64,000 nucleotides of DNA, from NCBI RefSeq assembly GCF_012933445.1, contig NZ_JABBNC010000002.1:310001-374000 (forward strand), read 5' to 3'. Below are positions 8,440 through 17,885 of the stretch, piece after piece. The notes under the pieces are model-generated. The model made no database searches and was not told the DNA's origin. It saw only the letters and a list, made by a program, of their open reading frames with translations. The DNA is from Actinoplanes sp. TBRC 11911. GTDB lineage: Bacteria; Actinomycetota; Actinomycetes; Mycobacteriales; Micromonosporaceae. Numbering within the stretch: the stretch's first letter is position 1; every line of letters starts with the position of its first letter. The position numbers were made by a program, and so were the translations under genes.

Positions 8440-9012
8440 TCACCGCCGCCGCAGCAACTCGGCCGCGTCGATGGTCACGACGATCGGCTCGACGAGATTA
8501 ACGACCTTGCCGGACTCGGCGATCGAGTAGGAGCCCTCGGTCAGCCGATGGAGACGGAGAACGTTGCCTTCCTCGTCGATCGTCAAGTACCACGGAATGC
8601 CGGCCACCGCGTAGTGGTGCATCTTCAGCACCCCATCGATGGTGGCGGTGTGGGGCGAGGTGATCTCGCAGACCAGATGAACGGCGCGGGCATCGATGAC
8701 CAGCCCATCCCGGTCGAGATCGTTGGTGACGACAATGTCGGTAATGGTGATCAAGCCGGGTCGCAGCCGAAGGTTGACGCTGTGGTGCACCTCAAGACCG
8801 GAATGGGCGGCGGCTCCGTCGAGCAAGGCGCACAGCCTTGTGGACAAGCGTTGGTGGCGAAGGTTCGGAGCAGGGGACACGAAAAGGGTGTCGTCGAAGA
8901 GTTCGACGCGCGGCGGCGTTGCGATATCGAGGAAGACCTGCTCGGTCAGCGGCCCATCTGCGAAAACGCCCGGTCGAGCGAGTTCTTGCTCATCCACCCA
9001 AACTAGTCTCAC
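8440..9012 (-). CDS. Uma2-family (DUF820) restriction-endonuclease-fold protein
   Basis: 190-aa protein with a PD-(D/E)XK-like layout: ITITDIVVTND (putative first acidic site), VCEITSPHTATIDGVLKMHHYAVAGIPWYLTID (E then K). This matches the Uma2/DUF820 pattern of VVEVxSPSTxxxDxxxKxxxYxxxGVPxYWxVD. These proteins are abundant, often recently transferred, and have unproven function; nuclease activity is inferred from fold. GTG start; it begins 17 bp downstream of the stop of the S9-family gene on the same strand, suggesting the pair is co-transcribed or that this gene was acquired at that point. Confidence 0.8.
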   Translation of the reverse strand: MRLVWVDEQELARPGVFADGPLTEQVFLDIATPPRVELFDDTLFVSPAPNLRHQRLSTRLCALLDGAAAHSGLEVHHSVNLRLRPGLITITDIVVTNDLDRDGLVIDARAVHLVCEITSPHTATIDGVLKMHHYAVAGIPWYLTIDEEGNVLRLHRLTEGSYSIAESGKVVNLVEPIVVTIDAAELLRRR

Positions 9013-9029
9013 GACGACTCTCCTAGTGA

Positions 9030-10925
9030 CTACCTCCTGGATGTGCTCGAATGTCGCAGGAAGGCTAGCTCCTCGTCAAGGGTTGCCGTGGAAACGGATC
9101 GATACCCTGGCAGATGTGCGCCCACGATGAGCAGGCCTCGCGAGCGGTCCGACTGCTCCGCCGCCTCGAACAGGCTGTGCTGGGCGTATACCTCGGGCGA
9201 GTCCCGTGGATCGCCCAGATAGCGCTCCGCGTACGGCGCCGGCAGGTCACCCCAGTCCAGCACCGGCGACCTCGCCACCGCCCGATGGAAGACGTCCGGC
9301 CGCCGCAGCACCGCCATCGCCGCCAGCCATCCGCCGAGCCCGCTGCCGCGTACCGAAACTGACGAAAGATCCAGGTCCGGGTGCTTGCCGACCAACGCCA
9401 GCAACGCGTCCACCTGGTCGCCCAGCAGCACATCCACCAGCCGCCGGTGCACCACCTTCTCGAAGCTGGGCGCCACTCCGGGCGTACCCCTGCTGTCGAT
9501 GCTCACGACGGCGAAGCCGGAGTCCGCCCACCACTGCCGTTCCTGCCAGGCCGCGGCGTCCGCGACCACCTGCTGCCGCCCCGGCTCGTCGGCGAGCGTG
9601 ACCAGCACCGGGATCCGCGCCCCGGCCACGAACGACGTCGGATACAGCACGCCGGTGGGTAACCCGCGGTCGGTGGCCTTCTCCAGCACCGGCTTCGGCG
9701 CGTACGGCGGGGTGGCGGCCAGCGACCGTAACGTGGCCACCCGCTTCTCGCCGCGCCACACCACGTCGTCGACGACCAGGACGTCGCCGCCGGTCTCGGC
9801 CCGATGCCAGCCTTGGCTCGCGGTGATCCGGTGGGCCTCGGCGCCCCCGCTGCCCAGCGCCGTGCGCACGCGGAAGACGAACTGGCTGGCCGGGTCCCCG
9901 TCGGTGCCCTCGACGATGAGATCCGGGGTGCTGGACCGCGCGATGGTGCCGACCACCCGGCGTACGTAAAGGTGGGGTGGGGTGAGCAGGCTGCCGTCGG
10001 CGAACAGGCAGCGCGCGTCGAAGCCGTCGTGCGCCAGCTCCCCGCCGACCAGCACGCGACCGTCCGGCAGATGCCGCGGCGTGCCGGCCACCGGTTCCAC
10101 CCAGCGCGCGTCGGCCAGCTCGGCGTGCACCTGCGTCTCCCCGGTACGCGGATCGATCGCCAGCACCAGCCCGTGCTGCTGCAGCCGGCGCAGCACGGTG
10201 ATCAGCGGGCCGCCGCCGTCGCCCCAGCGCACGTCCACCACCAGCGGGTACGTCTCGCGGTCCCAGTGCACGTCGACCCAGCCGAGGTCGAGGTCGAGCA
10301 GGTGCAGGCTGCTGCTCGATCCGGCGGTGCGCGTGGCGAGCACCCGCACCCCGTCCGGCGACCACCACCAGCCCCGATCCCGGCCCAGCCGGCGGGCCGC
10401 CACGTCCGCGACGCCCCAGGCGATGGTGCTGCCATGCTCGCGCCACGCGTTGCCCGGTTCGCCGGCCAGCAGACGGTCGCCGTCCGGCCCGACCACGCGC
10501 AGCGACGGCGCGCCGGTCGCCCGCCCGATGTAGCCGATGCTGCGCCCGGCCGGGTCCGGCCGCGGATCCTCGGCCGGCTCGTCGGTCGCCACCTCGGTCA
10601 CCGTCGCGCCGACCAGGTCGGCGCGGAAAAGCCTGCCGTCCCGCACGAAAGCGGCGACCCGCGCATCCCGATCGATCGCGTACGCCCGTAACGGCCCCCG
10701 ATCGACCATGGTCTCGGCCGCGGTGCCGACGTCGAGGACCCAGAGCGCCGCGTCCGGGTCCTCCGGGCCGAGCGAGCGCAGGAAGACGACCCGGGCGCCG
10801 TCCGCGCCCACGGTCACCGACCGTGGCGCGCCGAAGCCGAAGTGGCCGGTCCGACCGGCGAGTCCGGGGTAGTCCACTCGCACAGCATCGCTGATCAAGG
10901 CACACTTCGGCCCCGCAATCCCCAC
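9030..10925 (-). CDS. S9-family (DPP IV/prolyl-oligopeptidase-like) protein lacking the catalytic triad
   Basis: Up to 631 aa: an N-terminal beta-propeller-like region (about 20-400) with repeated WxxDG/SPDG-type strands, then an alpha/beta-hydrolase domain (about 420-631). The nucleophile elbow that usually reads GWSYGG is GSGLGG here (about 527-532), placing glycine at the serine position. The segment that should carry the catalytic aspartate reads [16 protein letters not shown] with no Asp, and the protein stops soon after, before the usual histidine. It is probably not a peptidase and may be a binding or regulatory pseudo-enzyme. Start is uncertain: GTG at 10925 gives the longest form, and in-frame GTG codons lie about 15 residues later. 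Confidence 0.82.
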   Translation of the reverse strand: MGIAGPKCALISDAVRVDYPGLAGRTGHFGFGAPRSVTVGADGARVVFLRSLGPEDPDAALWVLDVGTAAETMVDRGPLRAYAIDRDARVAAFVRDGRLFRADLVGATVTEVATDEPAEDPRPDPAGRSIGYIGRATGAPSLRVVGPDGDRLLAGEPGNAWREHGSTIAWGVADVAARRLGRDRGWWWSPDGVRVLATRTAGSSSSLHLLDLDLGWVDVHWDRETYPLVVDVRWGDGGGPLITVLRRLQQHGLVLAIDPRTGETQVHAELADARWVEPVAGTPRHLPDGRVLVGGELAHDGFDARCLFADGSLLTPPHLYVRRVVGTIARSSTPDLIVEGTDGDPASQFVFRVRTALGSGGAEAHRITASQGWHRAETGGDVLVVDDVVWRGEKRVATLRSLAATPPYAPKPVLEKATDRGLPTGVLYPTSFVAGARIPVLVTLADEPGRQQVVADAAAWQERQWWADSGFAVVSIDSRGTPGVAPSFEKVVHRRLVDVLLGDQVDALLALVGKHPDLDLSSVSVRGSGLGGWLAAMAVLRRPDVFHRAVARSPVLDWGDLPAPYAERYLGDPRDSPEVYAQHSLFEAAEQSDRSRGLLIVGAHLPGYRSVSTATLDEELAFLRHSSTSRR

Positions 10926-10972
10926 AGCCCGGGCCGGGAAAACTGTCGGGGCCGCCGCGTAGAGTTGCCGCC

Positions 10973-11875
10973 GTGACAGACGCCCTGCCCGCCCGCCGCC
11001 TGCTGCTGGTGCACGCCCATCCGGACGACGAGACCGTCGGCACCGGCGCCACCATGGCGCACTACGCCGCCGCCGGCGCGCACGTGACGCTCGTGACCTG
11101 CACGCTCGGCGAGGAGGGCGAGATCCACCTGCCGCAGCTGGCGCAGCTGGAGGCGAGCCAGGCCGATCAGCTCGGCGGCTACCGCCTCGTCGAGTTGGAG
11201 CGGGCCTGCGCCGCGCTCGGCGTGACCGACCACCGCTTCCTCGGCGGCGCCGGCCACTACCGCGACTCGGGCATGATGGGCCTCGCGACCAACAAGCATC
11301 CCCGGGCCTTCTGGCAGGCCGATCTCGACGAGGCGGCCGCCCTCCTGGTGGCGATCATGCGTGAGGTCCGCCCGCAGGTCATGGTCACCTACGACGAGAA
11401 CGGCTTCTACGGCCACCCGGACCACATCCAGTCGCACCGGGTCGCGATGCGCGCCGCCGAGCTGGCCGGCGCCGACGGGCCGGAAAAGATCTACTTCACC
11501 GCGATGCCACGCAGCGTGCTGCTCGACGGCATGGAGGCGTTCCGCGAGCTGGACGACAACCCGTTCGCCGACGCGCAGACGGTGGACGACCTGCCGTTCG
11601 GCCACCCGAACGAGGAGATCGCCGCCCAGATCGACGGCACCGACTACTACGAACGCAAGGTCGCGGCGATGCGCGCGCACGCCTCGCAGATCGCCGGGAA
11701 CTCCTGGCTGTACGCGATGGCCGGCGACTTCGGCGGCGAGTTCATGGGCGTCGAGTACTACACGCTCGCCAAGGGCGCGCGCGGTCCGGGCGGCGGGCCG
11801 TGGGGCTGGGAGAACGACCTGTTCAGCGGCTTGGCGCTGGGGTCGTCCGAGAGCGTCGAGACGGCCGCGCGATGA
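10973..11875 (+). CDS. mshB: N-acetyl-1-D-myo-inositol-2-amino-2-deoxy-alpha-D-glucopyranoside deacetylase (mycothiol biosynthesis)
   Basis: 300-aa LmbE-type zinc deacetylase that removes acetate from GlcNAc-Ins, the second committed step to mycothiol. The zinc motif AHPDDE is at about residue 16, and GHPDH supplies the third ligand. [17 protein letters not shown] and [14 protein letters not shown] match MshB rather than the conjugate amidase Mca, which normally carries a different TCTGGERG segment. GTG start with divergent orientation to the S9 gene. The stop overlaps the next gene in ATGA, so a membrane protein is coupled to it. Presence of mshB agrees with the mycoredoxin gene near 52.1 kb. 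Confidence 0.92.
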   Translation: MTDALPARRLLLVHAHPDDETVGTGATMAHYAAAGAHVTLVTCTLGEEGEIHLPQLAQLEASQADQLGGYRLVELERACAALGVTDHRFLGGAGHYRDSGMMGLATNKHPRAFWQADLDEAAALLVAIMREVRPQVMVTYDENGFYGHPDHIQSHRVAMRAAELAGADGPEKIYFTAMPRSVLLDGMEAFRELDDNPFADAQTVDDLPFGHPNEEIAAQIDGTDYYERKVAAMRAHASQIAGNSWLYAMAGDFGGEFMGVEYYTLAKGARGPGGGPWGWENDLFSGLALGSSESVETAAR

Positions 11876-12396
11876 GTCAGGCCGACACCGATCCGCAGGC
11901 GGCCTCCGGCGACGCGGCACCCCAGCAGCGCCGCAGCGATCTGGAGCAACTGCCCGCCGAGCCGCGGCCGGCCGCCACGTGGGAGCCGATCCTGCGGATC
12001 GCCGGGGTCGTGATCGCGATCCTCGCGGCGTTCCTGAGCGGGGTCATCGAGCTGCTGCTCAGCCCCCTGCGGGCCGGTGACTTCGTCTCGGTCTGGAGGG
12101 GTGACTCGATCGGTTCCGGGGGCGGGCCGCCGATTCCGCTGTCGATCGTCCTGGCGGTGGTGCTCAACTACGTCATCGCCTGGTTCGCGGTCAGCACCAC
12201 CGGCAAGCGGTGGGCGCTCGGGCCGCCGTGGGCGGTCTGGACGCTGTTCATGCTGATCGCGGCCGGGGTGCGCACCCGCGAGGGCGACTACCTGTTGAGC
12301 GGCGACAACTGGGTCGCGCTCGTGATGATCCTGCTCGGCAGCCTGACCTTCGCGGTGTACGCCTATCGCATGATCATGCGGGGCATTTCCCGCTGA
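11872..12396 (+). CDS. Conserved membrane protein, unknown function
   Basis: 174-aa protein with a polar, Gln/Pro-rich N-terminus (about 40 residues) and four hydrophobic segments ([71 protein letters not shown]). No enzyme motif is visible. Its ATG overlaps the mshB stop, which suggests co-expression with mycothiol synthesis, but no functional link can be read from the sequence. Confidence 0.8.
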   Translation: MSQADTDPQAASGDAAPQQRRSDLEQLPAEPRPAATWEPILRIAGVVIAILAAFLSGVIELLLSPLRAGDFVSVWRGDSIGSGGGPPIPLSIVLAVVLNYVIAWFAVSTTGKRWALGPPWAVWTLFMLIAAGVRTREGDYLLSGDNWVALVMILLGSLTFAVYAYRMIMRGISR

Positions 12397-12423
12397 CCGG
12401 CGCCCCTCTCTCGTTGGGAGAGG

Positions 12424-13947
12424 GTGACCGACGGCCCACCTTTCGACGCCCGCCGCGCGATCGTCGTCGTGGTGATCGCGGCGGTCCTGGTCATGTCGGC
12501 CGGCGTGAGCGCCTTCCGGCTGGCCGGGGACGTGCCGCGCGGTGTGCGGGTGCTCGGCGCCGACCTCGGCGGGTTGTCTCGCACCGAAGCCGAGCAGGCG
12601 CTGCACGACCACGTCGACGCGCAGGCCGCCGCGCCGGTGCACATCCGGCTCGACGGGCATCGGGTTCGGCTCGACCCGGCCGCCGTCGGGATTCGTCTCG
12701 ACGTCGACGCCACGGTCGGGCGGGCGATCCGCACCGGCGTGCGCGACGTCGTGCCCGTGGTCCGGCTCGACCGCGGCCGTCTCGAGGCGGAACTTCGCGC
12801 GCGCGTCCCGGCGGACCGGATCACGATGCGCCTGCCGGGTATCACCTTCCACGGACTGACGCCCGTACCGGCGTACCCGGGAACCGGTCTTGATCTTGAC
12901 GTGGGGGAGGCCGCCGCAGCGGTGAAGCTGGCCTGGCCGATCGGGGCGACGGCCGAGGTGCCTCTCGTACGGCGGACGCCGCGCACGACGCGTACCCGGG
13001 TGGACGCCTTGATCGCGCAGCTCGCGCGGCCGGCCGTGCGTGCGCCGGTGACCGTGACCATCGGCTCGGCCGGCTTCTCGCTGACGCCCCGCGCGATCGC
13101 GGCCGGCCTGGTGTTCGGCTCGGACAGCGCCGGACGGCTCACCCCGGCCATCGACGGCGACCGGCTGCACGCGGCCGCGGCCGGCGAGTTCGCCCGGGTC
13201 GAGAACGCGCCGGAACCCGGGCGCCTGGTGCTGCGCGACGACCGCCCACGCGTCCTTCCCGGACTCGCCGGAATGGTCGTCGACCTGCGGCAACTCGGCG
13301 CGGACCTGCTCGCCGTGCTGGCCGAGCCGGCGCCGCGGACGGTCACCGCGAGCCTGACCCGCGTCGCGGCCACGCCGAACGATCTGGCGCGCCTCGGCAT
13401 CCGGGAGCGGGTCGCCACGTTCCGGCTGCCGGTCGGCGGCGACGCGAACGCCGAGGCCGTCGCCGCGGCGGTGGACGGCGCCATCGTGCGGCCCGGCGAG
13501 ACGTTCTCGCTCAACGCGCGCACCGGGCCGCGGAGCTCCTCGCAGTTCGCGACGGCGCTGTTCAACGCCGCCTACTACGCCGGTCTGCAGGACGTCGAGC
13601 ACACGCCGCACACGTCCTGGTCCGGCCGGTATCCCGCGGTGATCGAGGCGGCGATCTCGTACCCGGACCGCGATCTGAAGTTCCGCAACACCACGCCGTA
13701 CGGGGTCTGGATCGCCGCCACCGTGACCGGCGGGTGGATGCGGGTCTCGCTGTGGAGCACCCGGGTCTACGACAGCGTGCGGACCGAGTACGGACCGCGG
13801 CGGGCCTGCGGAACTAGCAGCAGACTCCCAGGCTTCACCCAGGACGCGTGGCGCGTCATCCGTAAAGATGGCTGGGAGATCGAGCGCCAGAAGTTCACCT
13901 GGCGCTACGATCCCGTGCCACGACGGGTCTGCGGCGCGATGCCGTAG
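12424..13947 (+). CDS. VanW-family protein with an internal deletion in the VanW domain
   Basis: 507-aa envelope protein: an N-terminal signal-anchor helix (AIVVVVIAAVLVMSAGVSAF), two peptidoglycan-binding-like (YoaR/PG-binding_4) domains (about 40-340), then a VanW domain (about 340-480). The VanW part goes directly from NARTGPRS to SQFATALFNAAYYAGL. In actinobacterial relatives I know, roughly 25-30 residues normally sit between GPRT and QFATTLFNAA, including a glycine-rich GGGIS/GGGxC segment. The reading frame is intact, so this looks like an in-frame loss. GTG start follows a GGGAGAGG ribosome site. The role of VanW proteins is unknown; it is accessory in some vancomycin-resistance clusters, but no van genes are here. 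Confidence 0.85.
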   Translation: MTDGPPFDARRAIVVVVIAAVLVMSAGVSAFRLAGDVPRGVRVLGADLGGLSRTEAEQALHDHVDAQAAAPVHIRLDGHRVRLDPAAVGIRLDVDATVGRAIRTGVRDVVPVVRLDRGRLEAELRARVPADRITMRLPGITFHGLTPVPAYPGTGLDLDVGEAAAAVKLAWPIGATAEVPLVRRTPRTTRTRVDALIAQLARPAVRAPVTVTIGSAGFSLTPRAIAAGLVFGSDSAGRLTPAIDGDRLHAAAAGEFARVENAPEPGRLVLRDDRPRVLPGLAGMVVDLRQLGADLLAVLAEPAPRTVTASLTRVAATPNDLARLGIRERVATFRLPVGGDANAEAVAAAVDGAIVRPGETFSLNARTGPRSSSQFATALFNAAYYAGLQDVEHTPHTSWSGRYPAVIEAAISYPDRDLKFRNTTPYGVWIAATVTGGWMRVSLWSTRVYDSVRTEYGPRRACGTSSRLPGFTQDAWRVIRKDGWEIERQKFTWRYDPVPRRVCGAMP

Positions 13948-13969
13948 GCGTGGGTTCCGGGGAGGAATC

Positions 13970-14437
13970 ATGAGACAGCGGGCCTGGTTCCCGATCGCGG
14001 TGCTGGCGGTCGGCCTCTTCGCGATCAACGTGGTGGCCCGGCTGGTGATTCGTTTCGGCTTCCACGACAACGACACCGCCGAGGACCGCGCGACCATCAT
14101 CATGTTCGCGATCATCGGCCTGACCCTGGCGGTCTGGACCTTCGTCGACGCGCAGCGGCGGCGGCCGTCGGGGTGGCTGCCGACGGTGGGCTTCGGCGCG
14201 CTCGGCGGTCTCCTGCTGACCGTCCTGATCGGACCGTTCGTCAGCGGCGGCCAGCCCTTCCGGGACGGCGCCGGCGACTTCTTCGTGCAGGTCTGGCTGT
14301 ACGGCGGCTTCGCGATCGTGGGCACCGTGCTCGGTTACTGGGTGGCCATGGTGCTGGGCCGTGACTACCGTTCGCGTTCGCTCAAGGCCTTCAGCGAGCA
14401 GCGAAAGGCCAAGCCGCGCCGGGTCGTGCGCCGCTAA
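13970..14437 (+). CDS. Small four-helix membrane protein, unknown function
   Basis: 155-aa protein with four predicted membrane segments ([80 protein letters not shown]) and a strongly basic tail ([10 protein letters not shown]). The ATG is preceded by GGGGAGGAATC, an excellent ribosome site, which is why I prefer it to the longer frame upstream. It converges with the GNAT gene, overlapping it by 4 bp. Confidence 0.8.
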   Translation: MRQRAWFPIAVLAVGLFAINVVARLVIRFGFHDNDTAEDRATIIMFAIIGLTLAVWTFVDAQRRRPSGWLPTVGFGALGGLLLTVLIGPFVSGGQPFRDGAGDFFVQVWLYGGFAIVGTVLGYWVAMVLGRDYRSRSLKAFSEQRKAKPRRVVRR

Positions 14438-15399
14438 CCTTCCGGCGCCTCGCGCGTCAGGTAGGTGTGGTGGGTGGCGAAGCCGGCCGCGCCGTACAGC
14501 GCGACAGCAGCCGAGTTCCGCTCCTCCACCTGCAGATATGCCCGGTTCGCGCCGTGCTGCGTCGCCCATTGCGTCACCGCGCGCAGCACGTGCCGGCCCA
14601 GGCCCTGCCGTCGCGCCCGCGGAACGGTCTGCAGCAGCGACACACCCAGCCATCGCCGATCACCGGTCACCGCACCCCGCGCGATGGCGACGAGGTCACC
14701 CTGCGTGTCGCGGACATGAGCAAAAACCACTTCCGGTACGCCGGTGAGCACGCGCACCGCGGCCGGCGGCAGCGTGCCCTTGTGCTCGGCCACCATCGCG
14801 TACCAGTCGTCGGAGGGCGAGTCGGCCAGATCGACCGGCGGCAGATCATGGCGCGCCGGGATCGCCCCCAGCACCTGTGCGATCGTCGCGGTCTGCATGA
14901 GGGTCAGCGGCCGGGCCGTCCAGCCCCGGCGGTCCAGCGCGGCGTTCACCGGCGCCGCCAGCGGCATCGGCGCGTTGATCAGCGGCCGCTGGCCGTGCGC
15001 CGCGTACCACTCGACCACGCCGTCGATGGCGGCCTCGAGGGTGCGGTCCGGGTCGCCCACCGCGAGCGCCGAGTTCGCGCGGCCGGTCCAGTTGTCCGCG
15101 GCCCGCAGGATCCAGCTGCCCAGCCGGCTCTGGACCGGGGCCGGCCAGGCGTCGTTCGCGGCCAGTTCCAGCGCCACCACCTCGGCCGCCGGGGGTCGCC
15201 GCGCCGGTGGCACCCGCTTCGCCCGGTGCACCTCCTGCAGCGGCACACGCAGCGTGCCTTTCTCGGTCGCTATGGTGAGATCGGTCTCGGTGAGGTCGAC
15301 GAGTTCACCGAGAGCATCCGAGTAGAGCGTCCGATCGTGCGATACGCCTACAATCCGGCGTACCACCACCCGGTGTCCCACATCCTGCCGACGGAGCAC
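14434..15399 (-). CDS. GNAT-family N-acetyltransferase with N-terminal SH3-like domain
   Basis: 321-aa protein. The first 65 residues form a small beta domain ([35 protein letters not shown]) as in the mycobacterial Rv0428c-type acetyltransferases; the C-terminal half has the acetyl-CoA loop [15 protein letters not shown] and the closing motif [21 protein letters not shown]. The substrate is unknown. The GTG start is preceded by GGAGG. It is divergent from fdxA, with which it shares a 66-bp control region. Confidence 0.88.
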   Translation of the reverse strand: MLRRQDVGHRVVVRRIVGVSHDRTLYSDALGELVDLTETDLTIATEKGTLRVPLQEVHRAKRVPPARRPPAAEVVALELAANDAWPAPVQSRLGSWILRAADNWTGRANSALAVGDPDRTLEAAIDGVVEWYAAHGQRPLINAPMPLAAPVNAALDRRGWTARPLTLMQTATIAQVLGAIPARHDLPPVDLADSPSDDWYAMVAEHKGTLPPAAVRVLTGVPEVVFAHVRDTQGDLVAIARGAVTGDRRWLGVSLLQTVPRARRQGLGRHVLRAVTQWATQHGANRAYLQVEERNSAAVALYGAAGFATHHTYLTREAPEG

Positions 15400-15465
15400 G
15401 TGTCACCTCCCTCCGGCGGAGATACTAGGCTCTGCACTGTTCGGCGGCTTCGAAGGGAAAGACCC

Positions 15466-15789
15466 GTGACATACATCATCGCTGAGCCCTGCGTCGATGT
15501 GCTCGACCGTGCATGCATCGAGGAATGCCCCGTCGACTGCATCTACGAGGGCAATCGGATGCTCTACATCCACCCCGATGAGTGCGTCGACTGCGGGGCC
15601 TGTGAGCCGGTGTGCCCGGTGGAGGCGATCTTCTACGAGGACGACGTGCCGGAGCAGTGGAAGGATTACACCAACGCGAACTACGAGTTCTTCGAGGATC
15701 TCGGTTCGCCCGGTGGCGCGGCCAAGGTCGGCAAGATCGACAAGGACACGCCCTTCATCCTTGCTCAGCCGCCTCGAGGTGAGAATTGA
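15466..15789 (+). CDS. fdxA: 7Fe ferredoxin (3Fe-4S/4Fe-4S)
   Basis: 107-aa soluble electron carrier. The N-terminal cysteine set ([19 protein letters not shown]) and the second set ([11 protein letters not shown]) form one [3Fe-4S] and one [4Fe-4S] cluster, and the C-terminal extension of about 45 residues ([17 protein letters not shown]) is that of FdxA/FdxC ferredoxins of actinobacteria. GTG start. The stop overlaps the TTG start of dapC, matching the fdxC-aminotransferase pair (Rv1177-Rv1178) I recall from mycobacteria. Confidence 0.95.
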   Translation: MTYIIAEPCVDVLDRACIEECPVDCIYEGNRMLYIHPDECVDCGACEPVCPVEAIFYEDDVPEQWKDYTNANYEFFEDLGSPGGAAKVGKIDKDTPFILAQPPRGEN

Positions 15790-16874
15790 CCGCATTGTCG
15801 TCGGCCCTGCCCGACTTTCCGTGGGATCTGCTGGAGCCGGCCAAGGCGAAAGCTGCCGCCCACCCGGGCGGGATCGTCGACCTCTCCGTCGGTACGCCGG
15901 TCGACCCGGTCCCCGCGGTGGTACAGAAAGCACTCGCCGACGGTTCGGACGCACCGGGATACCCGCCCACCGCGGGTATCCCCGCGTTGCGCACCGCGAT
16001 CGCCGAGTGGCTCGCCCGGACGTGTAACGCCTCCGGCGAGCTCGGCGTGCTGCCCACCATCGGCTCCAAGGAGATGGTCGCCTGGCTGCCGACGCTGCTC
16101 GGCATCGGCCCCGGCGACACCGTGGTGATCCCGTCCGTCTGCTACCCGACGTACGAGGTGGGCGCCAAGCTCGCCGGTGCCACGGTGGTCCGGTCCGACT
16201 CGTTGACCGCGCTGGGCCCGACCCCGCGCGTGAAGGCGGTCTGGCTGAACTCGCCGTCGAACCCGACCGGCAAGGTCCTGCCCGTCGACCACCTGCGCAA
16301 GGTGGTGGACTGGGCGCGCGAGCGGGGTGCCGTCGTCCTCAGCGACGAGTGCTACCTGACGCTCGGCTGGGACGCCGAGCCGGTCTCGGTGCTCGACGAC
16401 GCGGTGACCGGCGGCGACTACACCGGCGTGGTCGCGGTGCACTCGCTGTCCAAGCGCTCCAACCTGGCCGGCTATCGGGCCGCCTTCGTCGGCGGCGACC
16501 AGGCGATCATCAACGAACTGCTGGCGGTCCGCAAACACGCCGGCATGATCGTGCCGCAGCCGGTGCAGGCCGCCATGATCGCCGCGCTGGCCGACGAGGC
16601 CGACGTCGCGGTCCAGCGCAAGCGCTACGAGGCGCGTCGCGAGGCCCTGCGCGCGGCGCTGATCAAGGCGGGCTTCGAGATCAACCAGTCGGAGGCCGGC
16701 CTGTACCTGTGGTCGACCCGCGGCGAGGATTCCTGGCAGACCGTGGACTGGCTCGCCGAGCGCGGCATTCTCGCGGCGCCGGGCGCCTTCTACGGTCCGG
16801 CCGGCGAGAAGCATGTGCGGATCGCGCTGACCGCGACGGACGAACGAATTGAGGCGGCGGTCGCCCGCCTCTGA
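15786..16874 (+). CDS. dapC: N-succinyldiaminopimelate aminotransferase
   Basis: 362-aa fold-type I PLP aminotransferase of the succinylase branch of lysine/diaminopimelate synthesis. Visible features are the substrate-side GYPPTAG, the NSPSNPTGK segment, the aspartate region [13 protein letters not shown] and the PLP lysine in [13 protein letters not shown]. Translation starts at TTG inside the fdxA stop (TTGA overlap). dapD and dapE, acting before and after it, are 13-15 kb downstream in the same window. Confidence 0.92.
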   Translation: MTALSSALPDFPWDLLEPAKAKAAAHPGGIVDLSVGTPVDPVPAVVQKALADGSDAPGYPPTAGIPALRTAIAEWLARTCNASGELGVLPTIGSKEMVAWLPTLLGIGPGDTVVIPSVCYPTYEVGAKLAGATVVRSDSLTALGPTPRVKAVWLNSPSNPTGKVLPVDHLRKVVDWARERGAVVLSDECYLTLGWDAEPVSVLDDAVTGGDYTGVVAVHSLSKRSNLAGYRAAFVGGDQAIINELLAVRKHAGMIVPQPVQAAMIAALADEADVAVQRKRYEARREALRAALIKAGFEINQSEAGLYLWSTRGEDSWQTVDWLAERGILAAPGAFYGPAGEKHVRIALTATDERIEAAVARL

Positions 16875-17001
16875 GGTCGCACGGTGTGGGGAGCCGCAGC
16901 TTCCCACACCGCACCGGCCCATGTCACGACATATCCACAGGGTCGAATCGGCAGATGTGGGTGCGCTACGCTGAGTTCCGCTCTAAACGGGGGGAGCGAC
17001 G

Positions 17002-17586
17002 GTGTATCCATCTGTCCGATCAGAACAAAACGATTCAAAAGATGCGCGAGTCGCCGACGCGGAAAAGTTCGTGGCCGGCGTGGAGCAGAGCGATCCGGCC
17101 ATGCGCATGGACCGCATCCGCGGGCTGGACAGCTCCGGCACGGCCTTCGCGGTCGTCGACGCGGTGGGCCGTTTCGTCGACATCGGACTCGATTCCTGCT
17201 GGTGGACGGCGCTCGGTCCGGAGCGTCTCGCGGCCGGTCTGCTCGAGGCGCTCAGCAGTGCGCGTATGAAGGCCGCCCTGGTTCCGCTGATTATGCGAAA
17301 AAACGGTGTCATGCGCCGCACCGGCGGCCTGGCCGAAACGTATCAGCTGATCAAGGACGTCAACACGAACAAGCTCGCGCGGGCCGAAAACGGCCCGCGG
17401 AAACGGGTGCTTGACGGGCCGCGCGGATTGTTCCGCCTGCATGTCCGGGGCAGCCACATCGAGGGCGCGGACATCGTTGGCGCCCTGGCCTGCGACGACG
17501 GTGACCGGGTGGCGGCGGACGCGCGCGATGCCCTTGTTGAGTTCGGGCGGAGCCGGTGGGTCGCCCTGGACGAGTGGGGGCGCTGA
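17002..17586 (+). CDS. YbaB/EbfC-like domain protein, unknown function
   Basis: 194-aa soluble protein. The stretch AFAVVDAVGRFVDIGLDSCW followed by LGPERLAAGLLEALSSAR looks like the beta-hairpin plus helix of YbaB/EbfC-type nucleoid proteins, which in actinobacteria occur as degenerate, longer variants. The rest (helical NGVMRRTGGLAETYQLIKDV and a C-terminal beta-rich region GLFRLHVRGSHIEGADIVG) is unfamiliar. GTG start after GGGGGGAGCGACG. It stands alone between dapC and a repeat region. Confidence 0.65.
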   Translation: MYPSVRSEQNDSKDARVADAEKFVAGVEQSDPAMRMDRIRGLDSSGTAFAVVDAVGRFVDIGLDSCWWTALGPERLAAGLLEALSSARMKAALVPLIMRKNGVMRRTGGLAETYQLIKDVNTNKLARAENGPRKRVLDGPRGLFRLHVRGSHIEGADIVGALACDDGDRVAADARDALVEFGRSRWVALDEWGR

Positions 17587-17740
17587 GCCGGGGCGGCCAC
17601 GCGTGGTCAGCGGTAGCCCTCCGGGGTGGGCGGGCCGGTGCCGTGCGGGCCAGGGACAGCCGCTGACCCGGGGGCAGGCTCGCGTCTGGTCCGCGGAGCC
17701 ACGCGGCGTTGTCCGCTGCAGGTGTGGGCGAAGAAATCAT

Positions 17741-17858
17741 GCGTGGTGCGCTTGGCCGGCGGGCGCTGGTGACCCGACTTCATCGTGCGTGGTGCGCTTG
17801 GCCGGCGGGCGCTAGTGACCCGACTTCATCGTGCATGGTGCGCTTGGCCGGCCGCTGC
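17741..17858. repeat. 46-bp tandem repeat, about 2.5 copies
   Basis: GCGTGGTGCGCTTGGCCGGC recurs at 17741, 17787 and (as GCATGGTGC...) 17833, an exact 46-bp period. Copies 1 and 2 differ at very few positions over the full unit; copy 3 breaks off after GGCCGGCC. The unit is not a multiple of three. It fills most of the 299-bp gap before the SIMPL gene and ends about 28 bp upstream of its ATG, so it is in the promoter/leader region. The first part of that gap (17587-17740) is GC-rich and shows no gene. Confidence 0.85.
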
Positions 17859-17885
17859 TGGCTCGGCTTCGGTAGCGTCGGTGGC

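Noticed and set aside
11758..14325. An 855-codon minus-strand frame under mshB and the VanW gene
   Set aside because: Shadow of plus-strand genes with clear protein families; composition is Arg/Asp/Gly/Pro-rich without any domain.
16928..16938. ATATCCACAGG near 16.9 kb as a DnaA box
   Set aside because: Single imperfect copy without neighbours; expected by chance.
17605..17668. GGTCAGCGG ... CCGCTGACC inverted repeat in the gap after 17586
   Set aside because: Arms of 9 bp with a 46-bp spacer are common by chance in this composition and there is no T-run.
17741..17858. 46-bp repeats as a CRISPR-like array
   Set aside because: Repeats are directly tandem with no spacers, only about 2.5 units long, and no cas gene is present.
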